Assembly: GCA_038227135.1 (NCBI GenBank)
Contig: JBBRQC010000034.1
Location: 1 to 27,857, forward strand
DNA: 27,857 bases
Direction: 5' to 3'
Source: UBA4720 sp038227135
Lineage (GTDB): Bacteria > Gemmatimonadota > Gemmatimonadetes > Gemmatimonadales > Gemmatimonadaceae
The notes under the pieces were generated by a model that did not search any database, was not told the DNA's origin, and was given only the letters and a program-made list of their open reading frames with translations. Positions 8,706-15,832 of the stretch are shown here, piece after piece (position 1 is the first letter of the stretch; each line of letters starts with the position of its first letter). A program made the translations under genes and the position numbers.

Positions 8706-8767
8706 TTCGGGGCTTCCCAAGAACCTCCTAAACACGTCTTTACCAGGCTGTTAACCTCAGCCCCGAG
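8706..8767 (+). promoter_or_regulatory. Possible rplS leader structure
   Basis: In the 132-base trmD-rplS gap, TCGGGGCT (8707-8714) is the exact complement of AGCCCCGA (8759-8766), enclosing 44 bases. The 3' arm ends only about 7 bases before the rplS ATG and would cover its ribosome-binding region. L19 genes in other phyla are known to have autoregulatory leaders, but this one is inferred from pairing alone and long loops of this kind can occur by chance. Confidence 0.3.
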
Positions 8768-8773
8768 TGCTAT

Positions 8774-9169
8774 ATGCATCCCTTCATTGAAACCCAGAAA
8801 GAGTGGCTCCGCGACAACGTCCCCCCATTCCGGGCCGGCGACACCCTCCGCGTCAACGTTCGCGTTCGTGAGGGCGACAAGGAAAGACTCCAGGCTTTTG
8901 AAGGTGTGTGCATTGCCAGGCGTGGTGCGGGTGTAAGCGCGACGTTCACCGTACGCAAGATCTCCAACGGCGTCGGCGTCGAGCGGATTTTCCCCGTGCA
9001 CAGCCCGATGATCTCCGAGATCACGGTCGTCCGCCGCGGACGCGTCCGCCGCGCCAAGCTCTACTACCTGCGTCACCTGACCGGAAAGGCCACGCGTATC
9101 AGAGAGCGCAAGGCCAAAGTAGTGATCCCGGGCAGTGAGACGCCGGCAGAGGCTGGAGCAGAGGCGTAA
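8774..9169 (+). CDS. rplS: 50S ribosomal protein L19
   Basis: L19 sits at the 30S-50S interface. The 131-residue product has the family pattern: FRAGDTLRVNVRVREGDKERLQAFEGVCIARRGAGVSATFTVRKIS followed by GVERIFPVHSPMISEITVVRRGRVRRAKLYYLR. The C-terminal approximately 15 residues (ETPAEAGAEA) form a non-conserved acidic/Ala tail. The ATG at 8774 lacks a strong Shine-Dalgarno; a possible leader hairpin lies just upstream. rnhB follows after 21 bases. Confidence 0.97.
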   Translation: MHPFIETQKEWLRDNVPPFRAGDTLRVNVRVREGDKERLQAFEGVCIARRGAGVSATFTVRKISNGVGVERIFPVHSPMISEITVVRRGRVRRAKLYYLRHLTGKATRIRERKAKVVIPGSETPAEAGAEA

Positions 9170-9190
9170 CCACTCCGCTGGCGCCGCCAA

Positions 9191-9871
9191 GTGCGACGGC
9201 GTAAGCGCTGGACCACCATTGAGCGCGATCTTCGCGCTGTCAAAGGCCCTCTTCTCGCGGGTGTTGACGAAGTAGGACGCGGCCCCATTGCGGGGCCCGT
9301 CGTCGCGTGCGCCGTGATCATGCCCGGGGATACGCGCGCTATCGCCGGCGTCGACGATTCGAAACGGCTCACGCATGACCAGCGCGTCAGGCTCTCCGTC
9401 ATTATCAGGGAGCGCGCGGTATCATTCGCCATCGGCGCGGCCTCAGTCCATGAGATCGATCGCATCAACATCTACCAGGCGAGCGCGCTGGCAATGGCGC
9501 GAGCGCTGCGAAGACTGCGCGTGACGCCCGATCACGTCGTGATCGACGGACGCGCGATGCGCTCGCTCCCGATACCACATACGGCGGTGGTTCACGGGGA
9601 TGCCCGCTGCTTCAGTATCGCGTGCGCTTCCATCCTCGCCAAGGTCACGCGTGACCTCCTCATGACTCGGCTTGCCAGACGCTATCCGCACTATATTTGG
9701 GACCACAACGCGGGCTACACGACGCGCGAGCACGTTGCCGGTCTGACCTCGCACGGGATCACTCCGCACCATCGCAAAAGCTTTTGCCGCATCAGCGATC
9801 TGCTCCTCGAGCTGGAGCAACAGTCGGAGCTGGAAGGTCTGGAGGAAGCCGCGCTGAGTTACGGGGATTAA
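9191..9871 (+). CDS. rnhB: Ribonuclease HII
   Basis: RNase HII cleaves RNA in RNA-DNA hybrids and at single misincorporated ribonucleotides. The 226-residue product carries GVDEVGRGPIAGPVVACAV with catalytic D26-E27, DSKRLT, VIDGRAM with D119, HGDARCFSIACASILAKVTRD with D137, and the NAGYTTREH motif. All four acidic residues are present. The start is a GTG at 9191, the only reasonable start before the DEVGRG motif; its ribosome-binding site is weak. purE begins 1 base after the stop, so it is probably co-transcribed with the ribosomal block and the purine genes. Confidence 0.97.
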   Translation: MRRRKRWTTIERDLRAVKGPLLAGVDEVGRGPIAGPVVACAVIMPGDTRAIAGVDDSKRLTHDQRVRLSVIIRERAVSFAIGAASVHEIDRINIYQASALAMARALRRLRVTPDHVVIDGRAMRSLPIPHTAVVHGDARCFSIACASILAKVTRDLLMTRLARRYPHYIWDHNAGYTTREHVAGLTSHGITPHHRKSFCRISDLLLELEQQSELEGLEEAALSYGD

Positions 9872-9872
9872 A

Positions 9873-10370
9873 ATGGCGGATGCGGTCGTAGGTTTGATAA
9901 TGGGTTCCAAGTCCGATTGGGACACCATGCAGCACGCGGCGCAGCTTCTCGAAGCGCTGGGCGTTCCGCACGAGACGAAAGTAGTGTCGGCGCATCGCAC
10001 CCCCGACCTGCTCTTCGAGTACGCGGAGTCAGCCGAGTCGCGTGGGATTCAAGTGATCATCGCCGGTGCCGGCGGTGCCGCGCATCTCCCTGGAATGGCC
10101 GCCGCAAAGACGACGCTTCCAGTTCTCGGCGTTCCGGTTGAATCGAAGGCGCTGCAGGGGATAGACTCCCTCCTCTCCATAGTGCAGATGCCGGCAGGTG
10201 TTCCGGTGGGAACCCTCGCCATCGGAAAGCCAGGAGCGATCAATGCCGCGCTACTCGCCGCCTCGATCGTCGCTCTGAACAATCCCGATGTGCGGGAAAG
10301 ACTTCGCGCATTCCGCGCCGAGCAAACCAACGCCGTGCTCGCGCAGCCAGACCCGGCCACCGCCGAGTGA
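9873..10370 (+). CDS. purE: N5-carboxyaminoimidazole ribonucleotide mutase PurE
   Basis: Class I PurE converts N5-CAIR to CAIR in de novo purine synthesis. The 165-residue product shows GLIMGSKSDWDTM, VVSAHRTPD and the phosphate-binding AGAGGAAHLPGMAA loop, all standard. The length is normal and a short non-conserved tail follows the core. Its stop overlaps the purK start by 4 bases (GTGA), so the two steps are translationally coupled. A GGGG run 8 bases before the ATG may be the ribosome-binding site. Confidence 0.97.
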   Translation: MADAVVGLIMGSKSDWDTMQHAAQLLEALGVPHETKVVSAHRTPDLLFEYAESAESRGIQVIIAGAGGAAHLPGMAAAKTTLPVLGVPVESKALQGIDSLLSIVQMPAGVPVGTLAIGKPGAINAALLAASIVALNNPDVRERLRAFRAEQTNAVLAQPDPATAE

Positions 10371-11467
10371 GAGTTGGGGTTCTCGGAGGCGGGCAGCTCG
10401 GGCGCATGCTCGCACTTGCCGGCTACCAGCTGGGCATCGAGTTCAGATTTTTTGATCCGAGCTCCGGCGCGCCGGTAGGCCAGATCGGCGAGCTCGTTTC
10501 AGCAGATTACGGGGACCGGGGGGCGCTGGAGCGGTTTCTCGAAGGCGTGGATGTCGTAACGTACGAATTCGAGAGCATCCCCCTCTCCGCGGTCCAGTTC
10601 GTCGCGGAGCGCGTAAAGGTATATCCGCCGGTCGAATCGCTGCAGATCGCACAGGATCGCCTGCTGGAAAAGAAACTCTTCGAACACCTCGGCATCCCGA
10701 CGCCTCCTTTCGCCCCGGTGGACACGCTCGAGGATCTTAAGATGGCGGTGTCACGAATAGGTCTGCCTGTGGTTCTAAAGACGCGAAAGATGGGTTACGA
10801 CGGCAAAGGGCAGGCGGTGATTCGCGACGAACCTTCGCTTGAGTCGGGGTGGAAGCGCCTGGCCGGAGTTCCACTGCTCGTCGAGAAATACGTCTCTTTC
10901 CAGCACGAGTTGTCCGTGATCGGAGTCCGCGATCCGATCGGTCATGAAGTCTTCTATCCACCGGTCGAGAACATTCACCGGGAGGGTATTCTCAGGAAAT
11001 CCACGGTCCCGGCGCCGCAGGCCGCTCCTGAAACGAGAGAGCTGGCAATCGAATACTCGCGCCGCCTCATGGACAAACTGGAATACGTCGGAGTTCTCGC
11101 GTTGGAGCTCTTCTCGGTCGACGGAAAACTTCTTGCCAACGAAATGGCTCCCAGAGTCCACAACTCCGGACATTGGACAATCGAAGGCGCGGAGACCAGT
11201 CAGTTCGAGAATCACCTGCGCGCAATACTGTCCTTGCCGCTCGGAGCAACATCGTTGCGCGGGGCGTCGGTGATGCTCAACATCATCGGGCATATCCCCT
11301 CGCGCGAGCAGGTTCTCGCCGTCGAGGGAGCGCATCTTCACCTCTATGGCAAGGCACCCACCGAGAAGAGGAAAGTGGGTCACGTAACGCTGGTCGGGCG
11401 GTCTCTGGCCCACCTGGACGGGCCAGTGGCGGTTCTGGAGGCCCTGGTGGCCCAGTTACCCGGGTAA
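10367..11467 (+). CDS. purK: 5-(carboxyamino)imidazole ribonucleotide synthase PurK
   Basis: PurK is an ATP-grasp enzyme that makes N5-CAIR from AIR, ATP and bicarbonate, and its product is handed to PurE. The 366-residue product begins with the GVLGGGQLGRMLALAG nucleotide-fold motif and has DVVTYEFESIP, LPVVLKTRKMGYDGKGQ (ATP-grasp lysines), VEKYVSFQHELSVI, and the metal/ATP site LANEMAPRVHNSGHW. The start is the GTG that overlaps the purE stop. The stop lies inside a perfect 14-base palindrome. Confidence 0.97.
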   Translation: MRVGVLGGGQLGRMLALAGYQLGIEFRFFDPSSGAPVGQIGELVSADYGDRGALERFLEGVDVVTYEFESIPLSAVQFVAERVKVYPPVESLQIAQDRLLEKKLFEHLGIPTPPFAPVDTLEDLKMAVSRIGLPVVLKTRKMGYDGKGQAVIRDEPSLESGWKRLAGVPLLVEKYVSFQHELSVIGVRDPIGHEVFYPPVENIHREGILRKSTVPAPQAAPETRELAIEYSRRLMDKLEYVGVLALELFSVDGKLLANEMAPRVHNSGHWTIEGAETSQFENHLRAILSLPLGATSLRGASVMLNIIGHIPSREQVLAVEGAHLHLYGKAPTEKRKVGHVTLVGRSLAHLDGPVAVLEALVAQLPG

Positions 11468-11468
11468 C
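11455..11468. repeat. Perfect palindrome over the purK stop codon
   Basis: GTTACCCGGGTAAC is a perfect 14-base palindrome that includes the TAA of purK. It could be a short transcript-end hairpin or a protein-binding site before the sigma-factor operon. No U-run follows it, so terminator function is not supported. Confidence 0.3.
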
Positions 11469-11601
11469 CACCCGCCGTTCAAACCGTAGGGTCCCGGCGG
11501 CTGTCATAACTCCAGTCCCGGGAAATTCCTATTGTCGCTGATTCAAACCTTTGAGCCTTTCGAGTTATCCAATCCTGCAACAAAGTCCGGACGACGATCG
11601 A

Positions 11602-12159
11602 ATGGCGGCAGGCTCCAACGCGGTACCCGTACCGATGGGTGACTCCACGGACGTGGCTCTGGCCGCGGCCGGGGACCGCCAGGCCTTCGAACGACTGTAC
11701 CATCTGCATGCGAACAGGGTGTACTCGTTGTGCACCCGGATGTCCGGTAGCAGGACGAGGGGCGAAGAGCTAACCCAGGACGTATTCGTCAGGACGTGGG
11801 AAAAGCTTCCGCAGTTCAGAGGCGAGAGCGCTTTTTCCACCTGGCTTCACCGTCTGGCGGTGAACGTGGTTCTGAACGCGAGAAAGACCGATGGGAAGGA
11901 ATCCTCGAGGACGGATGAGAGCGATGTCGGCGACGAGCGCTGGACAGAAGTCGCTAGGGCGCCGATGCACATTGAGAGAATGGACTTGTCGGATGCGATA
12001 GCGAAGCTGCCGGCGGGAGCACGAAAAGTATTTGTTCTGCACGACATTGAAGGGTACAAGCACGAGGAGATCGCGGAGCTGTGCGGGATCACTTCGGGCG
12101 GAAGTAAGGCGCAGCTGCACCGCGCGAGACTTCTTCTGAGAGGGACACTCGAACGATGA
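11602..12159 (+). CDS. ECF-type RNA polymerase sigma factor
   Basis: This is a sigma-70-family factor of the extracytoplasmic-function class. The 185-residue form has region 2 (AFERLYHLHANRVYSLCTRM through EELTQDVFVRTWEKLPQF and FSTWLHRLAVNVVLNARK) and region 4 with a helix-turn-helix (GYKHEEIAELCGITSGGSKAQLHRAR). The ATG at 11602 is chosen; a TTG at 11551 would add 17 residues, and neither has a clear Shine-Dalgarno. The next gene overlaps by 4 bases and encodes a zinc-finger anti-sigma factor, the usual pairing. The target promoters and the inducing signal are unknown. ECF factors often activate their own operon, but I cannot identify a promoter match. Confidence 0.93.
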   Translation: MAAGSNAVPVPMGDSTDVALAAAGDRQAFERLYHLHANRVYSLCTRMSGSRTRGEELTQDVFVRTWEKLPQFRGESAFSTWLHRLAVNVVLNARKTDGKESSRTDESDVGDERWTEVARAPMHIERMDLSDAIAKLPAGARKVFVLHDIEGYKHEEIAELCGITSGGSKAQLHRARLLLRGTLER

Positions 12160-12989
12160 CGAATTCCGACATGAATTGCGATGCATTTGACGCCGCGCTC
12201 CCTGATTACCTCGAGGGAACGCTCGACGGGTCTCTGCGCGCTTCGGTCGAAAGGCATCTGAGGGAGTGCGTTCGTTGCGCCGGCCTGTTGAGAGACCTTG
12301 AGAGTATCCGCGACGAAGCGGCGGTCCTTCCCGATCTTGTTCCGTCGCGCGATCTGTGGGCAGGGATCGAGGCGCGGATCGCGGCGCCGGTGATTCCGCT
12401 CGCAGCGCGTCCAGTGCGGCAGAGACGAATGGTCCCCGCCTGGATTGGAATAGCCGCGGCGGCATTGATTGTGAGCACAGCAGGCGTCACCTACGTGCTC
12501 ACCACCCGCTCGCCGCATTCGGGCGACGATTCCAGAGTCGCGGCTGCGGCGGCCGCTTCTCGGACGCGGTCAACAATTGCGGCCGCTTCGAGCGCGACGG
12601 CTCCGGGAACCCAATCTGACGGCGTCGATGTTCCGCGAAACGTGGCTGGTCTGTCGGGTGGGACTAAGGTCGTACAGAAATCGACGGAATCACCGCGCTC
12701 CGGCGTGCCAGCGATGCTCGCAAGCCGGGGTCAGTCATCGGAGGCGGTATATGGCAGAGAGATCGAGATGCTCCAGAGCATCGTGAAGCAGAGGAAGACT
12801 CAGCTCGATTCTTCGACAGTCGCCGTTATCCAGCGGAATCTCGAGATCATCGATGCCGCCATCGCGCAGAGCAGGGCAGCGCTCGCCAGCGATCCGGCCA
12901 GCCGGATGCTCGGCCAGCAGCTGACACATGCGCTCGACAAGAAGGTCGAGCTTCTACGGACGGCGGCAATGCTGCCGGCAAGCACATAA
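12156..12989 (+). CDS. Anti-sigma factor with zinc-finger (ZAS-like) domain
   Basis: The 277-residue product begins with a cytoplasmic domain holding H34-x3-C38-x2-C41, the signature of zinc-binding anti-sigma domains that hold an ECF factor inactive. One membrane helix follows (about 93-116, AWIGIAAAALIVSTAGVTYV). The outside portion has an Ala/Ser/Thr-rich linker and a helical C-terminal segment (about 205-275) rich in charged heptads, which may sense or bind an envelope partner. The ATGA overlap with the sigma gene supports coupled synthesis. The DUF4097 gene begins 2 bases after its stop, linking the pair to secreted repeat proteins. Confidence 0.88.
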   Translation: MTNSDMNCDAFDAALPDYLEGTLDGSLRASVERHLRECVRCAGLLRDLESIRDEAAVLPDLVPSRDLWAGIEARIAAPVIPLAARPVRQRRMVPAWIGIAAAALIVSTAGVTYVLTTRSPHSGDDSRVAAAAAASRTRSTIAAASSATAPGTQSDGVDVPRNVAGLSGGTKVVQKSTESPRSGVPAMLASRGQSSEAVYGREIEMLQSIVKQRKTQLDSSTVAVIQRNLEIIDAAIAQSRAALASDPASRMLGQQLTHALDKKVELLRTAAMLPAST

Positions 12990-12991
12990 AA

Positions 12992-13963
12992 ATGACAAAT
13001 CGAATCAAACTTTCGCGGTTGGTCGTCACAGCGGCCGTACTGATGGCGCTTCCGATCTCTGCGCGGGCGCAGGACGACGCCGGGATTCAGGTACGCGGCC
13101 TCACACGCGTGGACACGACGGTGAGACTGGATCGCGGCGGCGCCGTGGACCTTTCACTCATCTCCGGGAAAATGCGTGTTAGCGGATGGGACCGAGCCGA
13201 CGTGAAGATCTCCGCGTCCATCGAAAGCGGTCGCTTGCGCTTCGACGCGAACTCATCGCGGGTCAGTCTCAGCGTCGAAGATTCGGACGACGAAGGACAC
13301 CGGAATCGCAACCGACACAACAACGTCGGCGACGCCCGGTACGAAGTCTCGGTTCCGCGGGGAGCGCGGCTCATTCTGGAAGCAGTGTCGGGCGACGTGA
13401 TCGCAAAGGGTTCTCAGGGCGAGATCGAGGCTACTAGCGTGAGCGGCGACGTCGATGTGTCCGACGGTGTACGCGCAGTAAGCGCCGAAGCTGTGTCAGG
13501 ATCGGTGCACGCTTCCCAGGTGAACGGGAATCTGCGAACCGAGACTGTCAGCGGAGAGCTTCGCGCGGAGAACGTGTCGGGCAACGTCCAGGCGAGCTCG
13601 GTGAGCGGCGACATCCGGTTGATCGGGATCCAGTCGAAAGACGTGCGCACGGAAACTGTGAGCGGCGACATCACGTATACCGGGAGCATAGAGCCGTCTG
13701 GCCGGTACAATTTCGAAGCACACTCGGGAACGATCAGGCTCAACATTCCGCGCGGGTCCGGCGCACAATTTAGCGTCGAGACTTTCAGCGGAGACGTCAA
13801 TGCCGACGTACCCGTCACCATCCCGCCGGGCAGGGGAAGAAGGGAGGGCCGCATGGAGTTCACGATCGGCGATGGGCGAGCGAGAGTCACCGCCAACACC
13901 TTCAGCGGACAAATTGTGATCAACACCGGTTCAGGCTCAACCACCCGGAGAGAAGATGAATAG
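12992..13963 (+). CDS. Secreted DUF4097-type beta-repeat protein (VSGD repeats)
   Basis: The 323-residue product has a signal peptide (about 1-26, ending SARA before Q27) and then a stack of short repeats built on VSG-D/E/N-V, about ten residues apart (for example VSGDVIAKG, VSGDVDVSD, VSGSVHASQ, VSGELRAEN, VSGNVQASS, VSGDIRLIG). This spacing predicts a right-handed beta-helix-like strand stack, as in the DUF4097 adhesin-like family. A charged insertion, HRNRNRHNN, breaks the pattern near residue 105. It probably acts in the periplasm or at the outer membrane. It is the third gene of the sigma/anti-sigma operon and overlaps its paralogue by 8 bases. No enzymatic residues are evident. Confidence 0.82.
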   Translation: MTNRIKLSRLVVTAAVLMALPISARAQDDAGIQVRGLTRVDTTVRLDRGGAVDLSLISGKMRVSGWDRADVKISASIESGRLRFDANSSRVSLSVEDSDDEGHRNRNRHNNVGDARYEVSVPRGARLILEAVSGDVIAKGSQGEIEATSVSGDVDVSDGVRAVSAEAVSGSVHASQVNGNLRTETVSGELRAENVSGNVQASSVSGDIRLIGIQSKDVRTETVSGDITYTGSIEPSGRYNFEAHSGTIRLNIPRGSGAQFSVETFSGDVNADVPVTIPPGRGRREGRMEFTIGDGRARVTANTFSGQIVINTGSGSTTRREDE

Positions 13964-14804
13964 AACGAGCCTTTTCGCGGCGCTCGCCGTTTTCCTGGCG
14001 GCACCAGCGCTCGGCGCGCAGCAGCAGTACGGGCGTGATTCCGATACCTGGCGCTGGGACGGACGCGTCGACACCGGGCGGTGGATGAGTGTGTTCAACG
14101 TCAATGGATCGGTGGATTTCGCGCCGAGTCCGGACAACATGGTTCACCTGATTGCCGAGAAGAGGTCGAACGGCCACGAGATGGACGACATCCACTATGA
14201 GATCGTCCAGGCGGAGGGCAACGTCACGATCTGCGCAATCTGGAACAACAGCGCGCGCTGCGAAGATGGGGGAGTGCAATCGTTTCACCGAAATGGGAAC
14301 AACGAAAACCACTCGAACGTCAGGATCACCGTCCAGGTGCCCCGGGCGGTAAGGGTCGGAGCGCATTCGGTCAACGGCGCCGTCTCGGTGCGCGACGTCG
14401 GCGCTGAAGTGAGAGCCAATACGGTCAACGGTGGCGTGAGGGTTCGCAACGCCACAGGTCCGGTAAAGGCGACGACAGTCAACGGAGGTGTCGACGTGAC
14501 CACGTCGACTGGTCCTGTCACGGCTGAAACGGTGAATGGAAACGTCGATGCGCGGATGGCGTCGCTGCAGGGTGATGACGACATGACCTTCAAGACCGTC
14601 AACGGATCGGTGTCGATCTACGTGCCTGCGCGTTTCGACGGAACGTTCCGATTCGACACCGTGCACGGGGGAATCGACAGCGATTTCCCGATGACGCTTT
14701 CGGGCCGCTGGGGACCGCGCCATGCTGCGGGCACCATCGGGAACGGTGGGCGCGATATTCGGGCAAGCAGCGTCAACGGCAGCATCGAGCTGAGAAAGCA
14801 GTAG
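13956..14804 (+). CDS. Secreted DUF4097-type beta-repeat protein (VNG repeats)
   Basis: The 282-residue product starts with a signal peptide (about 1-20, FLAAPALGA) and a short Gln/Tyr/Trp-rich segment. Its repeats are centred on VNG (VNGAVSVRD, VNGGVRVRN, VNGGVDVTT, VNGNVDARM, VNGSVSIYV), where the neighbouring paralogue uses VSGD. Two cysteines near residues 92 and 103 (CAIWNNSARC) could form a disulfide in the periplasm. It ends naturally with VNGSIELRKQ. The start overlaps the previous gene by 8 bases in a different frame. It is the last intact gene of the putative envelope-response operon. Directly after its stop, in the same frame, lies the remnant of cytochrome oxidase subunit I. Confidence 0.8.
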   Translation: MNRTSLFAALAVFLAAPALGAQQQYGRDSDTWRWDGRVDTGRWMSVFNVNGSVDFAPSPDNMVHLIAEKRSNGHEMDDIHYEIVQAEGNVTICAIWNNSARCEDGGVQSFHRNGNNENHSNVRITVQVPRAVRVGAHSVNGAVSVRDVGAEVRANTVNGGVRVRNATGPVKATTVNGGVDVTTSTGPVTAETVNGNVDARMASLQGDDDMTFKTVNGSVSIYVPARFDGTFRFDTVHGGIDSDFPMTLSGRWGPRHAAGTIGNGGRDIRASSVNGSIELRKQ

Positions 14805-14828
14805 GCTACTGTCAAGAAAAAAGGGAGG

Positions 14829-15203
14829 AGCGCGAGCACGCTCGAGTGGGCCACCACCTCGCCGCCGCCCTCGTACAATCATCTCTTCATTCCTGTCGTG
14901 CAGGGGCGTGACCCATTGTGGGGTGTGCGAGATGGGGAGCTGGCGGTTGTGACGCGACTCAGAACCGATCGCCACGAGGGGCTTCTCACCAGCATCATGG
15001 ACGCCGTGCCGGAGCATCGGTTCGAGTTCAAGGGTCCAACGATTCTCCCACTGCTGCTGGCGGTGTTCGGCGGAGGCAGCATCGTGGTGGCCATTTTTAC
15101 TCCCTGGGGCGTGACGGTTGGAGCGATACTCTCGCTGGTGATTCTTATCTGCTGGTTCTGGCCGACGATTTCCCCAGACTTCGAGACGCAGAGGAAGAGA
15201 TGA
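14829..15203 (+). pseudogene. ctaD: C-terminal remnant of cytochrome c oxidase subunit I
   Basis: In frame 0 the sequence reads STLEWATTSPPPSYNHLFIP and continues through QGRDPLW, a TRLRTDRHEGLLTSIMDAVPEHRFEF stretch, two hydrophobic helices and WFWPTISPDF. This is the C-terminal end of the long bacterial subunit I type: the TLEW-SPPP-YN motif after the last core helix, followed by a two-helix extension. The haem- and copper-binding core helices, some 500 codons, are absent; immediately upstream is the stop of a DUF4097 gene. No ATG is available; the first GTG (14898) lies after the conserved TLEW-SPPP motif. AAAGGGAGGAG at 14820-14830 resembles a ribosome-binding site but has no usual start codon behind it. 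Its TGA overlaps the ctaE ATG. It is either a real deletion or an assembly junction. Confidence 0.75.
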
Positions 15204-15808
15204 AGCACCGGCCAGTGGCGGACGTATCGACATTGCCGGATCACGGCTTCAGCCATCACGCCCCGATCTGGTGGGGCAACCTGCTGATGATCTTCATCGA
15301 GGGAATGGCGTTCGCCGTGCTCGCGGCTAGTTACTTCTACATTCGGCGAGACTTCGGCGCCTGGCCGCCGGAGCGCACGCTGTTGCCTGACCTGGGCGTG
15401 TCATCGATAAATCTTATCGCGATCGTGATTAGTGCGGCGCCATTCTGGTATGCCGCACGACTGGCCCGCGCGGAAGCGAAACCCCTGGCGATAGGCTTGT
15501 GGCTCACGCTCGGTATCCTGTTCGGAGTGGTGGCAATCGTGCTTCGCGGCTTTGAGTTTGCCGCCCTGCATACGCGTTACGATTCCAACGCCTATGGCTC
15601 CATCACCTGGACGATTCTAGCAGTCCACCTCGCTCATTTGCTCGCGGGGACGCTCGAGACATTCCTGATTGCGCTGGTAATGTTCGTTGGTCCTGTGGAG
15701 AAGAAGCACTATACCGATGCGACCGTGATGGCAGTTTACTGGTACTTCATAGTGATCTGCTGGATCGCCCTGTACCTGATCGTTTTTGTCGCGCCGAGAT
15801 TCATATGA
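15200..15808 (+). CDS. ctaE: Cytochrome c oxidase subunit III
   Basis: Subunit III is the non-redox membrane subunit of haem-copper oxidases that stabilises proton uptake by subunit I. The 202-residue product is the short five-helix form: HHAPIWWGNLLMIFIEGMAFAVLAASYFYI with the conserved membrane glutamate, FGAWPP, then helices ending in VYWYFIVICWIALYLIVFVAPRF. The start is the ATG that overlaps the TGA of the subunit I remnant, preceded by GAGGAAGAG. A longer upstream reading in this frame exists but is antisense to family expectation. Subunits I (core) and II are not found in the window, so an oxidase could form only if they are encoded elsewhere. Confidence 0.92.
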   Translation: MKHRPVADVSTLPDHGFSHHAPIWWGNLLMIFIEGMAFAVLAASYFYIRRDFGAWPPERTLLPDLGVSSINLIAIVISAAPFWYAARLARAEAKPLAIGLWLTLGILFGVVAIVLRGFEFAALHTRYDSNAYGSITWTILAVHLAHLLAGTLETFLIALVMFVGPVEKKHYTDATVMAVYWYFIVICWIALYLIVFVAPRFI

Positions 15809-15832
15809 GCGCACGCGCGGCCAATTTAACCG

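Noticed and set aside
8054..9376. 440-codon open frame on the minus strand across trmD and rplS
   Set aside because: It lies antisense to two well-conserved genes with recognised motifs; its composition is that of a reverse-complement shadow in GC-rich DNA.
13380..13680. Regularly spaced repeats, considered as a CRISPR-like array
   Set aside because: The repeats are short, degenerate and codon-phased; they encode the VSGD strand repeats of a DUF4097 protein.
14846..14911. GTG start behind AAAGGGAGGAG giving a 21-residue peptide
   Set aside because: It is out of frame with the conserved subunit I motif and the peptide has no distinctive feature.
13920..15233. 437-codon open frame on the minus strand
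   Set aside because: It is antisense to a DUF4097 repeat gene and the oxidase segment; the Arg/His/Asp-rich pattern mirrors the repeats of the true gene.
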